Origin: Candidatus Competibacteraceae bacterium
Lineage (GTDB): Bacteria; Pseudomonadota; Gammaproteobacteria; Competibacterales; Competibacteraceae
DNA length: 64,000 bases
Direction of reading: 5' to 3'
NCBI GenBank assembly: GCA_016713505.1
Contig: JADJPA010000001.1
Location: 434,001-498,000 of the forward strand
This document shows, piece by piece, positions 30,190 through 39,500 of the stretch (position 1 is the first letter of the stretch; each line of letters opens with the position of its first letter). The notes under the pieces are model-generated. The model did no database searches, was not told the origin of the DNA, and worked only from the letters and a program-made list of their open reading frames with translations. The position numbers and the translations under genes are program-made.

Positions 30190-30600
30190 TCGCTTGCAAG
30201 AATCCGAGTTGGCCCGCGGGACGGATCGAACGAGGGTTTTAAGGATACTGTAGCGAATAAATCAGCGTTTTCATGCCTGGAACGTTCGTTGGAACGCGGC
30301 CATGTAATGTGGCTATCCAGTTCGCGCCGCGCCTGAAGGGCGGGCGTGTCCGGTTCGAGGCCGCTCGGGCGAGCGCGCCGGCGCTGGCGGTTCGGATAGG
30401 AGGTAACGAGGTGACGGTCAAGAGGGCGGGGAACGTCGGATGGGGTCCGAACGATCGGGCGGCTTTATCGGGCTTTGCACCCACGCCATCCCTGAAGGGG
30501 TTTGGCGGAAAATGGGTTGGGCGATGTGGTCGAGATGACCGGCGCGTCAACCGCCGGAAATGCCCCGGCATTCCCTAGCCGGGGAGGGTTTTAAGAAAGA
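30190..30600. other. Intergenic region between HD-GYP gene and acnB
   Basis: About 410 bases lying upstream of the HD-GYP gene and downstream of acnB. An inverted repeat CCCCGGC/GCCGGGG (30563-30584) lies just past the acnB stop and could form a hairpin, but on the minus strand it lacks a U tract, so it is at best a rho-type or stability element. A plus-strand frame at 30273-30578 has the arginine/glycine-rich composition of chance GC-rich frames and I do not accept it. Confidence 0.35.
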
Positions 30601-33186
30601 TTAAGCCGCAAGCTTCACCGTGGCCGCGACGTCTTGATACTCCGGCACCTGATCGAAGTTGAGGTAACGGTAGATTTCAGCGCCCTTGGCGGTGATGTCG
30701 CCCATGTAGCTCATGTATTCCTCGAAGGTCGGAATCTTGCCAAGCAGCGCGCACACCGCCGCCAGTTCCGCCGAACTCAGATACACGTTCGCGCCCTTGC
30801 CCAAGCGGTTGGGGAAGTTGCGGGTGGAGGTGGACACCACGCTCGCGCCGTCGGCGACACGCGCCTGATTGCCCATGCACAGCGAGCAACCCGGCATTTC
30901 CATCCGCGCTCCGGCGGTGCCGTAGATGGCGTAATAACCTTCCTCGGTCAACTGGCGGGCGTCCATCTTGGTCGGCGGGGAAATCCACAGCCGGGTCGGG
31001 ACGTTGGACTGGCCGTTTAGCACCTTGCCCGCCGCCCGATAGTGGCCGATGTTGGTCATGCACGAACCGATGAACACCTCGTCAATCGTCGCGCCCGCCA
31101 CGTCCGCCAACGTCTTGACATCGTCGGGATCGTTGGGGCAAGCCAGCAGCGGTTCCTTGATCTGACTGATGTCGATCTCGATCACGTCAGCGTACTCGGC
31201 ATCGGCGTCCGGTTCCATCAGGGTCGGATTGGCCAGCCACGCTTCCATGCCCTTGATGCGCCGCTCCAGGGTTTTGGGATCCTCATAGCCGTTGGCGATC
31301 ATCCATTTGAGCAAAGTGATGTTGCTGTTCAGATATTCGATGATCGGCTCTTTGTTGAGGCGCACCGTGCAGCCGGCGGCGGAACGCTCGGCTGAAGCGT
31401 CGGACAATTCGAACGCCTGCTCGACCTTCAAATCCGGCAAACCCTCGATTTCCAGGATGCGACCGTTGAATACGTTCTTCTTGCCTTCCTTCGCCACGGT
31501 CAGCGTTCCCGCCTTGAGCGCGGCGTAGGGGATGGCGTTGACCAGATCGCGCAGGGTGACGCCCGGCTGCAACTGACCCTTGAACCGCACCAGCACCGAT
31601 TCCGGCATATCCAGCGGCATCGAGCCGGTGGCGGCGGCGAAGGCCACCAGGCCGGAACCGGCCGGGAAGCTGATGCCGATGGGGAAGCGGGTGTGGGAGT
31701 CGCCGCCGGTGCCGACGGTGTCGGGCAGCAGCATCCGGTTCAGCCAGCTATGGATGATGCCGTCACCGGGACGCAGCGCCACGCCGCCCCGGCTGGAGAT
31801 GAAATCGGGCAGGGTGTGATGGGTCTGCACGTCCACCGGCTTGGGATAGGCGGCGGTGTGGCAGAAAGACTGCATGACCAGATCGGCCGAGAAGCCCAGG
31901 CAGGCGAGGTCTTTCAATTCATCGCGGGTCATCGGGCCGGTGGTATCCTGCGAGCCGACCGTGGTCATCTTCGGTTCGCAGTAAGTGCCGGGACGGATGC
32001 CGGCCACGCCACAGGCTTTGCCGACCATCTTCTGCGCCAGGGTGAAACCCTTGCCGGAATCCTGAGGGGCGACCGGACGGCGGAAGATCGGGCTGGGGCC
32101 GAGTTCTTGGACTTCGCGCGCCCAGTCGGTCAGACCGCGACCGATGATCAGGTTGATACGGCCGCCCGCTTGCACTTCATCCAGCAGCACGTCGGATTTA
32201 TAGGCAAAGGTCGAAATGACTTCGCCGTTTTTCTCGATCTTGCCGGCATGGGGATAGATGTCGATGACATCGCCCATGTTCATTTGGGTCACGTCGCAGT
32301 CGGTGACCGGCAGCGCGCCGGCGTCTTCCATGGTATTGAAAAAGATCGGGGCGATCTTGCCGCCCAGGCAATAGCCGCCGTAGCGCTTGTTCGGCACGTA
32401 GGGGATGTCATCGCCGGTCCACCACAGCACCGAGTTAGTGGCGGATTTACGGCTGGAGCCGGTGCCGACCACATCGCCGACATAAGCGACCGGATGGCCT
32501 TTCTTCTTGAGCGATTCGATCAGCTTCAGCGGGCCGAGCTTGCCGGGCTCGTCGGGTTGGATGCCGGGCCGCTCCATTTTCAGCATCGCCAAGCCGTGCA
32601 GTGGGATGTCGGGACGGCTCCAGGCGTCGGGAGCGGGGGAAAGGTCATCGGTGTTGGTTTCGCCGGTGACCTTGAACACGGTCACGGTGACTTTCTCCGG
32701 CAGTTTGGGGCGGCTGGTGAACCATTCGGCCTCGGCCCAGGATTTCATGATCTGCCGGGCAAACGCATTGCCCTTGTCGGCCTTTTCCTTGACGCCGTGC
32801 TTGTAGTCGAACATCAGCAAGGTCTGCGCCAGCGCCTTGGCGGCGGCCGGCGCGCATCCGGCGTCATCCAGCAAATCGATCAGCGGCTGGATGTTGTAAC
32901 CGCCCAGCATGGTGCCGAGTAGTTCAGTGGCGCGCACGCGGGAGATCAGCGGCGACTTGGCTTCGCCCTTGGCGACGGCCGCCAGGAAGGCGGCTTTGAC
33001 GTAGGCGGCCTGATCCACGCCAGCCGGCACCCGATGGGTCAGTAAATCCAGCAGGAAACTCTCCTCGCCCTTCGGCGGGTTTTTGAGCAACTCGACCAAA
33101 TCGGCGGTTTGTTGTGGGGTCAGCGGCAACGCCGGGATTCCGAGGGCGTTACGTTCGGCGGCTTGTTGGCGATAGTTTTCGAGCAC
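30601..33186 (-). CDS. acnB: Aconitate hydratase B
   Basis: Interconverts citrate and isocitrate in the TCA cycle with a 4Fe-4S cluster. The 861-residue protein starts MLENYRQQAAERNALGIP, the HEAT-like opening of AcnB, and has the AcnB order with the swivelling domain before the catalytic core. The cluster cysteines are visible in IGSCMTNIG (about 707) and GCSLCMGNQ (about 768 and 771). The length matches the E. coli enzyme (865). It is monocistronic with 193 bases to degQ upstream. Long frames on the other strand (for example 31693-32922) are shadows. Confidence 0.97.
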   Translation of the reverse strand: MLENYRQQAAERNALGIPALPLTPQQTADLVELLKNPPKGEESFLLDLLTHRVPAGVDQAAYVKAAFLAAVAKGEAKSPLISRVRATELLGTMLGGYNIQPLIDLLDDAGCAPAAAKALAQTLLMFDYKHGVKEKADKGNAFARQIMKSWAEAEWFTSRPKLPEKVTVTVFKVTGETNTDDLSPAPDAWSRPDIPLHGLAMLKMERPGIQPDEPGKLGPLKLIESLKKKGHPVAYVGDVVGTGSSRKSATNSVLWWTGDDIPYVPNKRYGGYCLGGKIAPIFFNTMEDAGALPVTDCDVTQMNMGDVIDIYPHAGKIEKNGEVISTFAYKSDVLLDEVQAGGRINLIIGRGLTDWAREVQELGPSPIFRRPVAPQDSGKGFTLAQKMVGKACGVAGIRPGTYCEPKMTTVGSQDTTGPMTRDELKDLACLGFSADLVMQSFCHTAAYPKPVDVQTHHTLPDFISSRGGVALRPGDGIIHSWLNRMLLPDTVGTGGDSHTRFPIGISFPAGSGLVAFAAATGSMPLDMPESVLVRFKGQLQPGVTLRDLVNAIPYAALKAGTLTVAKEGKKNVFNGRILEIEGLPDLKVEQAFELSDASAERSAAGCTVRLNKEPIIEYLNSNITLLKWMIANGYEDPKTLERRIKGMEAWLANPTLMEPDADAEYADVIEIDISQIKEPLLACPNDPDDVKTLADVAGATIDEVFIGSCMTNIGHYRAAGKVLNGQSNVPTRLWISPPTKMDARQLTEEGYYAIYGTAGARMEMPGCSLCMGNQARVADGASVVSTSTRNFPNRLGKGANVYLSSAELAAVCALLGKIPTFEEYMSYMGDITAKGAEIYRYLNFDQVPEYQDVAATVKLAA

Positions 33187-33379
33187 GGAAAAACCCCTTT
33201 GATGTTCCGGTTCCCGCGAAGCGGGCGGCCGATAGAGTGGAGGTTACACGGCTAAAATCCGCCCACCTTACGGCCCGGCCGGCGGATTTCAAGATAAAAA
33301 GCATTGCTATTGTAGCGTTGAAGCGAGGCGCTGGAAACGTGGCCGGCGGCGCGCGTTTCCGGTCGCCTCGGGGTGAGAT

Positions 33380-34729
33380 TCATTCCTTTTCAGGAATGGT
33401 CAGCGCCAGGAACAGCGCGCCGTTTTCGCGCCGGACCAAGATTGGAAGTGGCCGACCGGCGGGCAGCTGCTTGAGCAGATCGACGAACTGGCCGGCGTCG
33501 CTCACCTCCACGTTGTTGATCCGCGAGATGATGTCGCCGGGCCTGATCCCGGCGCTGGCCGCCGGGCCGTCGGCGACCTCCTTGACCAGCACGCCGGAAC
33601 TGCCTGGCTTGCGCTTTTCGGGCGGCAGCTCAACCACGGTCAGGCCGAGTCGGTCGGCGCGCGGCGCTTCATCGTTCAGGGTCGGTTGCCGCTTGGCCTC
33701 GTCCGGCAGTTGCTCGATCTTGGCGTTCAGGTTGAGTTCCTTGCCCTCGCGCACGAGGGCCAGCGTCGCGCTGGTGCCCGGTCGGGTGCGGCCGACCATC
33801 AGCGGCAGATCGCTGGAATGCTGTACCGGCTGGCCGTTGAAGGCGACGATGATATCGCCGGTCTTGAGTTCGGCTTTCTGGGCCGGACCGTCGGCGAGGA
33901 CTTGCCCGATCAGGGCGCCACGCGGCTTGTCGAGCCCGAAGGATTGCGCCAGTTCCGGGGTGACTTCTTGGATCATGACGCCCAGCCAGCCGCGCGCCAC
34001 CTTGCCGCCGGCTTTGAGCTGTTCCACCACTTCCATCGCCACGTCGATGGGAATGGCGAAGGAGACGCCTTGGTAGCCGCCCGAGCGGCTGTAAATTTGC
34101 GAGTTGACGCCGATCACTTCACCGTCCAGATTGAACAGCGGCCCGCCGGAATTACCGGGGTTGACGGCGGCGTCGGTTTGGATGAAAGGTACATAATTAT
34201 CGCTGGGCAGGCTGCGGCCCAGGGCGCTGATGATGCCCTGGGTGGCGGTGCGCTCGAAGCCGAACGGCGAGCCGATGGCCAGCACCCACTGGCCGACCTT
34301 GACCTTGCCGCTGTCGCCGAACTTGACGGTGGGCAGCTTGGCGTCGGTCTTGACCTTGAGCAGGGCGATATCGCTGCGTTTGTCCGCCCCGATGACCTGC
34401 GCGGCTAGCTCGCTGCGGTCGGACAGCCCGACCACGATGCTGCTCATGTCCTCGACGACGTGCGCGTTGGTGACGACGTAGCCGTCCGCGGAGATAATGA
34501 AACCGGAACCGACCGACGAGCGCGGCCCGGAAGGCATGTCGGGCATTTCCTCAAAGAAGCGCTTAAAGTAGTCGTGAAATGGGCTGTCTTCGGGGATGGC
34601 GGGATGGCCGCGCTTGGGCCGTTGCTCCTTGGGTTCCGACTTGGTTTGAATGCTCACCACCGCCGGGCTGTAGCGCTCGACCAAAGTGACGAAATCTGGA
34701 TATTCCGCCGCCCGCGGGCTGCGCTCCAC
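33380..34729 (-). CDS. degQ: DegP/DegQ family serine protease with two PDZ domains (frame break after signal peptide)
   Basis: A periplasmic HtrA-type protease-chaperone. The 449-codon frame has the triad His in VVTNAHVVEDM, Asp in SDIALLKV and Ser in NPGNSGGPLF, followed by two PDZ domains. The mature start is clear (AAEYPDFVTLVERYSPAVV). However, in this frame the only upstream start is a GTG at 34729 (ERSPRAAEYP), giving no signal peptide. A good signal peptide exists in another frame starting at 34779 (see separate entry). The two are offset by one reading frame across a G/C-rich run, so the gene appears frameshifted by a single base. It may be an assembly error or a real lesion; if intact, the product would be about 465 residues. 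Confidence 0.85.
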   Translation of the reverse strand: MERSPRAAEYPDFVTLVERYSPAVVSIQTKSEPKEQRPKRGHPAIPEDSPFHDYFKRFFEEMPDMPSGPRSSVGSGFIISADGYVVTNAHVVEDMSSIVVGLSDRSELAAQVIGADKRSDIALLKVKTDAKLPTVKFGDSGKVKVGQWVLAIGSPFGFERTATQGIISALGRSLPSDNYVPFIQTDAAVNPGNSGGPLFNLDGEVIGVNSQIYSRSGGYQGVSFAIPIDVAMEVVEQLKAGGKVARGWLGVMIQEVTPELAQSFGLDKPRGALIGQVLADGPAQKAELKTGDIIVAFNGQPVQHSSDLPLMVGRTRPGTSATLALVREGKELNLNAKIEQLPDEAKRQPTLNDEAPRADRLGLTVVELPPEKRKPGSSGVLVKEVADGPAASAGIRPGDIISRINNVEVSDAGQFVDLLKQLPAGRPLPILVRRENGALFLALTIPEKE

Positions 34730-34779
34730 AGCAACCCGAAGACGGCGAGCAGCCAGAACGGCTGTTTGAGGCGTTGCAT
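34709..34779 (-). pseudogene. Detached signal peptide of degQ (out of frame)
   Basis: Starting at ATG 34779, after AGGAGAGTCTC, the frame encodes MQRLKQPFWLLAVFGLLWSAA, a textbook signal peptide, and then continues as ARGRRNIQIS with no meaning. The neighbouring frame, offset by +2, continues AAEYPDFVT, the expected mature DegQ start. The junction lies in the GC-rich tract near 34708-34722. The ribosome site and ATG here show that this was the native translation start of the protease gene. Confidence 0.75.
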
Positions 34780-34852
34780 GAGACTCTCCTGAAGCAATGA
34801 AAGCGGTTTTAAGTCGATAGGCTCAATCTTACTCGCATTTGAGGTCGTCATC

Positions 34853-35428
34853 ATGGCTCAAACTCCTTCCACCATGTCGCCGCTAGGCACGAAGGCTCCC
34901 GATTTCAGCTTGCTGGAACCCGCGACCGGTCACACCGTGACCTTGGCCGATTTTCGGGGCCGTCCGGCATTGCTAGTCATGTTCATTTCCAATCATTGCC
35001 CGTTCGTCAAGCATATCCGCGAAGCGGTGGCGCGCTTTGCGACGAGCTATCGTAGCGAGGGGCTGGCTTGTGTGGCAATCTGCGCCAACGATGCCGTCCG
35101 CTATCCCGACGACAGTCCGGCGCGGATCGCCGAGGACGCCAAGGCGTTCGGTTATTCGTTCCCTTATCTGTACGATGAAAGCCAGCAAACCGCCAAGGCG
35201 TATCGGGCGGCCTGCACCCCTGATTTTTTCCTGTTCGACGCCGACCGCAAGCTGGTGTATCGCGGCCAGTTCGATGGCAGTCGGCCCGGCAACGGCGCTC
35301 CAGTGACCGGCGCCGATCTGCGGGCGGCCGTTGACGCCGTATTAGTGGGTCGGCCGATCTCTTCAGAACAGAAGCCCAGCATCGGGTGCAATATCAAGTG
35401 GAAGGCGGGGAACGAGCCGGATTATTGA
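34853..35428 (+). CDS. Thioredoxin-like (AhpC/TSA family) protein
   Basis: A 191-residue redoxin. The fold start is LGTKAPDFSLLEPATG, and the active-site segment is FISNHCPFVKHI, with one cysteine in place of a CxxC pair; a second cysteine lies at AACTPDFF, before the conserved cis-proline region. This pattern is typical of a group annotated as thioredoxin family proteins with peroxiredoxin-like sequence. No signal peptide is seen, so it should be cytoplasmic. It is divergent from degQ with 73 bases between the two start codons. Its reductant and substrate are not known. Confidence 0.85.
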   Translation: MAQTPSTMSPLGTKAPDFSLLEPATGHTVTLADFRGRPALLVMFISNHCPFVKHIREAVARFATSYRSEGLACVAICANDAVRYPDDSPARIAEDAKAFGYSFPYLYDESQQTAKAYRAACTPDFFLFDADRKLVYRGQFDGSRPGNGAPVTGADLRAAVDAVLVGRPISSEQKPSIGCNIKWKAGNEPDY

Positions 35429-35580
35429 CTTCGGGCGCGCAGCTTCTTGCTGGCCGGTCCATGAGAAGACGCGCAAACGAGCGGAAAAAGCACGGGATGA
35501 CCGGAGCGCTGGCTCAACCTCACCTCACCGGGTACGGTTCCACCTGAGACCTGAATGAAAAGGCTGGTTCGCTGCCTCTC

Positions 35581-35631
35581 AAAAAGCGCCAGGCGGTTAG
35601 CGCTGATTAAAAGCCAGCGCTAACCGCCTGG
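35581..35631 (-). terminator. Rho-independent terminator with 17-base stem
   Basis: Two perfectly complementary 17-base arms (35589-35605 and 35615-35631) with a nine-base loop. On the minus strand the hairpin is followed by CG then CTTTTT, so it terminates the small membrane protein transcript that ends at 35672. On the plus strand no T tract follows. Confidence 0.85.
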
Positions 35632-35671
35632 GAATCGCCGTTCTTTAAAAAAAGACGGCGCGGCGGTCGCG

Positions 35672-35827
35672 TTACATGTACTGAGGGACCAGTACCGCCA
35701 ATACCGCCACAACGGCGGCGACGGAAACGACGATCACTTTCGCCAGATCAGCCATCTCGCTCAGCAAAGAACGGCGTCCGACCTCAGCCGCCGCCGGAAT
35801 CCCAGCTACAGGTACAGTGGATTTCAT
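35672..35827 (-). CDS. 51-residue single-pass membrane protein
   Basis: A short gene encoding MKSTVPVAGIPAAAE and so on, with a polar/charged middle (VGRRSLLSEMADLAK) and one hydrophobic helix at about residues 29-48 ending VPQYM. AGAGGA seven bases before the ATG is a good ribosome site. It has its own promoter (35861-35889) and a strong terminator 40 bases downstream, so it is a complete single-gene unit. It is divergent from a TetR regulator gene whose likely operator overlaps the promoter. No family recognised; a small regulator of a membrane complex or a stress peptide are options. Confidence 0.75.
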   Translation of the reverse strand: MKSTVPVAGIPAAAEVGRRSLLSEMADLAKVIVVSVAAVVAVLAVLVPQYM

Positions 35828-35856
35828 AGTTTTATTCCTCTATATTGAACTGATAC

Positions 35857-35901
35857 GTACAGTTTAATTTTACGGGTGCCTATTGTCAAGTGAAACTGTA
35901 C
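35857..35901. promoter_or_regulatory. Promoter and inverted-repeat operator between small protein gene and tetR
   Basis: On the minus strand TTGACA (35889-35884) and TAAACT (35866-35861) are separated by exactly 17 bases: a strong sigma-70 promoter for the 51-residue protein. The arms GTACAGTTT (35857-35865) and AAACTGTAC (35893-35901) form a nine-base inverted repeat that brackets the promoter, with the left arm covering the -10. This is the expected position for a TetR repressor site controlling both divergent genes. Confidence 0.7.
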
Positions 35902-35932
35902 TTATTAGTCCATTAAAGGAGATCGAACCATC

Positions 35933-36535
35933 ATGAGAACGAAAAGCAGCGCAAAACGACAGGCCATTCTTGATGTCGCCGCGCAAGTCTTCCGCCAACT
36001 GGGTTTCGAGGGCGCTTCCATGGGCGAAATTCGCGCGCGGGTCGGTGGCTCGAAGGCCACGCTCTACAACTATTTTTCCTCGAAGGAAGAGTTGTTTTTC
36101 GAGGTCATCTTCAGCTCGATAGCGGAAGAATTCGAGACGACCCACGCTTACCTCGATCCTAACGAAAATATTGCGGAGGCGCTGACGATCTTTGGCGAGG
36201 GACTCTTGCGCAGTTTGTACGGGCCCGGCGCGATCGAAGTGCGACGCTTGATTTTCGCCGAATCCCGGCGCTCCGATCTCGGCCGAATTTGTTACGAGCG
36301 CGGCGTAAAACCGAGCCACGCACGACTTGCCGATTTTCTGCGCGTCGCCATGACTCAGGGCAAGCTTCGGGAGGCCAGTGCATCCGTGGCGGCTTGGCAT
36401 CTATACGGGTTGCTCGATGCGGAACTGTTCCGGCGCTGCTTCCTGTGCGTGCAGGAAACAGTGACCGAAGAGGAGATTATCGGCTGCGTCCAGCGCGCCA
36501 TCGCCGTATTCATGGCCGCTTACGGCCAGCCATAG
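35933..36535 (+). CDS. TetR family transcriptional regulator
   Basis: A 200-residue dimeric repressor. The N-terminal helix-turn-helix is clear: AILDVAAQVFRQLGFEGASMGEI followed, after a short gap, by GGSKATLYNYFSSKEELFFEV. The C-terminal ligand domain resembles the AefR/YfhD-like C-terminal type (LRSLYGPGAIEVRRLIFAES). AAAGGAGATCG precedes the ATG. It is divergent from the 51-residue membrane protein gene, and the inverted repeat between them is its likely operator. No efflux pump lies next to it, unlike many TetR genes. Confidence 0.92.
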   Translation: MRTKSSAKRQAILDVAAQVFRQLGFEGASMGEIRARVGGSKATLYNYFSSKEELFFEVIFSSIAEEFETTHAYLDPNENIAEALTIFGEGLLRSLYGPGAIEVRRLIFAESRRSDLGRICYERGVKPSHARLADFLRVAMTQGKLREASASVAAWHLYGLLDAELFRRCFLCVQETVTEEEIIGCVQRAIAVFMAAYGQP

Positions 36536-36598
36536 CGCGGCCAAACGGATTCATTTTTCGCGGAAGATCGACGCATTGAAAGCGTCGCCCGATGAGCC

Positions 36599-39500
36599 TT
36601 AATGCTCGATGGTGTAAACCGCGTCGCCGCCGGTCCCGAAGACGTTGCTGGCCGATTCGAGCATCAGATGCTTGGTAAAACGGTACTTGAGGAAAAAGGT
36701 GTTGACGGCGTTGAGCAGGCCGATGCCGTAGCCGACATACAGGCGCGGCGTCAGATACTTTCCGACCATGAACGAGGTGCCGCCGCCGCTGCCGCCGCCC
36801 AGTTCCGCCGAATCCAACCCGAAGGCGTCGCCCAAACCTTTGCTGAGGGCCCCGGCTTGCCCTGAGCCAAGCGCGCCGGCCGCCTTGAACAGCAGCGCTG
36901 ATTCGGAGCCGCTGCCACCACCTTGCGGGGCGCGACCCAAGACCAGGTAGGCGAGGATGTCGGGATCGGCCATGGTCGGCGTGGAGAAAAAGCTCAACTT
37001 GGGCCTTTTGGCCGTCCCGCGAATCTGGGCGCCGGCTATGATCTCGCTGCCGGAAATGATGTCCCGCTCTTGCCGCGCGACCCGCAATTCCAAGGCGGGA
37101 TTATCGAGCGGGCTGTTGCTGAACAGCAGTTGGCCGCGTTGGATCTCGATTTCTTCGCCGTAAATCTTGTACTTGCCCGCCACGACTTCGACGTTGCCGG
37201 TGCCGCGCGGCGCCAGCTCCGGGGTTTCGACCACCCGCAGATCGCCTTGCAGCTTGCCTTTGAAAGCGGGTGTTTCCAGATACACTTCTTGCCCCAGAAC
37301 GACGCGCACATCGGCGTAAGTCGTCATGCCGCGCCCTTTCGCTTCCGGTGCCTTGCCGTCGCGCTCCTTGACGATAACGGCGTCGCCGGAGGCGTTGACC
37401 GTGCCGGGCCGTTCGCCGCCAGGCCTCAAGAAAGCGCGCGGCACGGTCACCGTGCCTTCCAGCCGAGCGAGCTGCGGCGTGAGGTCGAGCTTCAAATCCG
37501 GGCTGATCTGCGCTTGCAGGTTGGTGGTTTTAATGGCCTGAAAATTCTCGCCGGTCACCGTCATGATGAGGTGTTGCTTGGCCGGATCGACCTGTCCGGC
37601 CAGTTGCATCCGGCCCGGCTCCGATTCGGCCGAACCGGTCAACTGAAGCGGACCCTGGCCGGTGCTGGTGGCGGCGAACTGAATGTTACGCAGCGTCAGG
37701 CCGGCATCCGAAATCGCCATTCCGCCGTTCTCCAAACGAATGTCACCCCGCGCCAGCGGATTGGACGCAGTGCCGGATACGGCTACATTCGCCCGTATCT
37801 GCCCCGAGATATCGGTAATTTGCGGCGCGAAAGCCGAGACGATTTTCAAGTCGGTGATGCTGCCGTCGAGCTTGCCGTTCAACCGGGCGGCGCCGAAGGG
37901 GTCTTGAACGTTCAAAGAGGCTTGTAGTTGACCGGTTTGCGCTAAATCCAGCCGCGCTTGCAGGTTGGCGGTCCGGCTGTCAGTGACGAGTTGCAGGGTG
38001 CTGGCGTTGAAAGCGATCTTGACGGGCCGACCGTTGGCCAGCGTGCTGGCGCTGCCGGGGGCGACGTTCAGATTGGCTTTAGCTTGCAGCGCGCCGCCGA
38101 TCTTGCCGCTGGCGCTGGCCTCCCCGTTGACGTGGGTCGCCAGCGTGGTGTTTTGCGGTAGAAAACGTTTGAAGCGCTCCGGATTGAGGTCGCTCAACTG
38201 TACCCGACCGCTGAAATCACCGGATTGATTCCATTGACCTTGCGCGCACAGGCGGGTCGGAGCGCTGCTCAGACAGGCTGTTTCGAGACTGGCTTCCTTG
38301 GCCGAGGCGCGAACCGCTGCCGGTTTTTCCAGAGTCCAGTTGCCGGCCTGGGTATCCTTGGCGCTGAGTTGGGTGATGCGGCCTTGCCAGAGCAGCGCCG
38401 GCGTCCGCAACGCGCCCGCGAGCGCGAGTAGGAAATTGCCGGGATCGCCGGCCATCTCCGCCTTGAGCTCGTGCGCGGCCGGAGTGCCGGCGCCGTCGAT
38501 TTGTACGCTTTTCCATTGCTGCCCGCCCAGCGCTAAGCCCGAGCCAGTAACGTTCAGGCGCGAGCGATTGGCGCCACCAACGTCGATGTTGGCCTCGCCG
38601 CGCAACTGCTGGATGTGGGTCGCGCCCTGACGCAGATCGCGCACCGCGAACGTGGTGGCCCACCCCGGTTGGAGGCGGGGACCGCTCAGCTTGCCGGTGC
38701 TGGCGACAGTCCCGCTCACGCCTGGAACCAGCGCTTTCAGTTGCGGCGCGTTCAGGGTCCAGGTCAAATCCCAACGTTCGGTCAACGTCCCGCTGGCCTC
38801 AACCCGAGCGTCGCCCGCGTCGATCCGCAGGGTTCTGATCGTCAGATTCTGGTTTTGCACGGAAACATCCGCGTTTCCCGCCACTTTCTGACCGCTCAAG
38901 GTGCCGGTCAATGGGTCCAGCAGCAGGTTGGCCCGCAAGGCGTTATTTTCCAGACCGCCGTCGGTCTTGAGCTGGAAAGTCAGTTTGCCGGGAACGTCTT
39001 TCCAGTGCGCGCCCGGATTCAGCCCCTGGCCGTTCACGGTCGCCCGCCAACTGAGCGCCGGTAACCAAGCGGCGTCGGCGGTCGCTTGCAGGCTGCCTTG
39101 CAGGAGCTGGCCGTTCAGTTTGACATCGCGCACCGCCTGATCCGAGCCTTGGCCGTTGATCGTCCAGTTGCTCTTGGGAACGTTCGGGCCTTGCACGTCG
39201 GCGGCGGCCAGTTCGAAGCGGTAATCCTTGGGCGTGCCTTCGGCGCTGAATTGACCTTTGGCGCTTTCCACTTGGGCCACGCCTTTCAGCGGCCACGTCA
39301 GGGCCTTCCAGTCCCCGGTGAGGTTGAAGCGCTGTTCGGGGAGCTGGACCGTGCCTTGGGTGGCCAGCGTCAACGGCCGGTCGGGGGAGGTGAGACGCAG
39401 CTCGTCGAGCTTGATCGACTTGGAATCGCCGGAAGCGTTGAAGCGCAGTGCCGCCGGACCCACATCCGGTACGGTGGCGCTGAGTTCGCCCCGCGCCTGA

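Noticed and set aside
30273..30578. 101-codon frame before acnB
   Set aside because: Arg/Gly-rich chance composition and no ribosome site.
31693..32922. 409-codon plus-strand frame
   Set aside because: Antisense shadow of acnB with no motifs.
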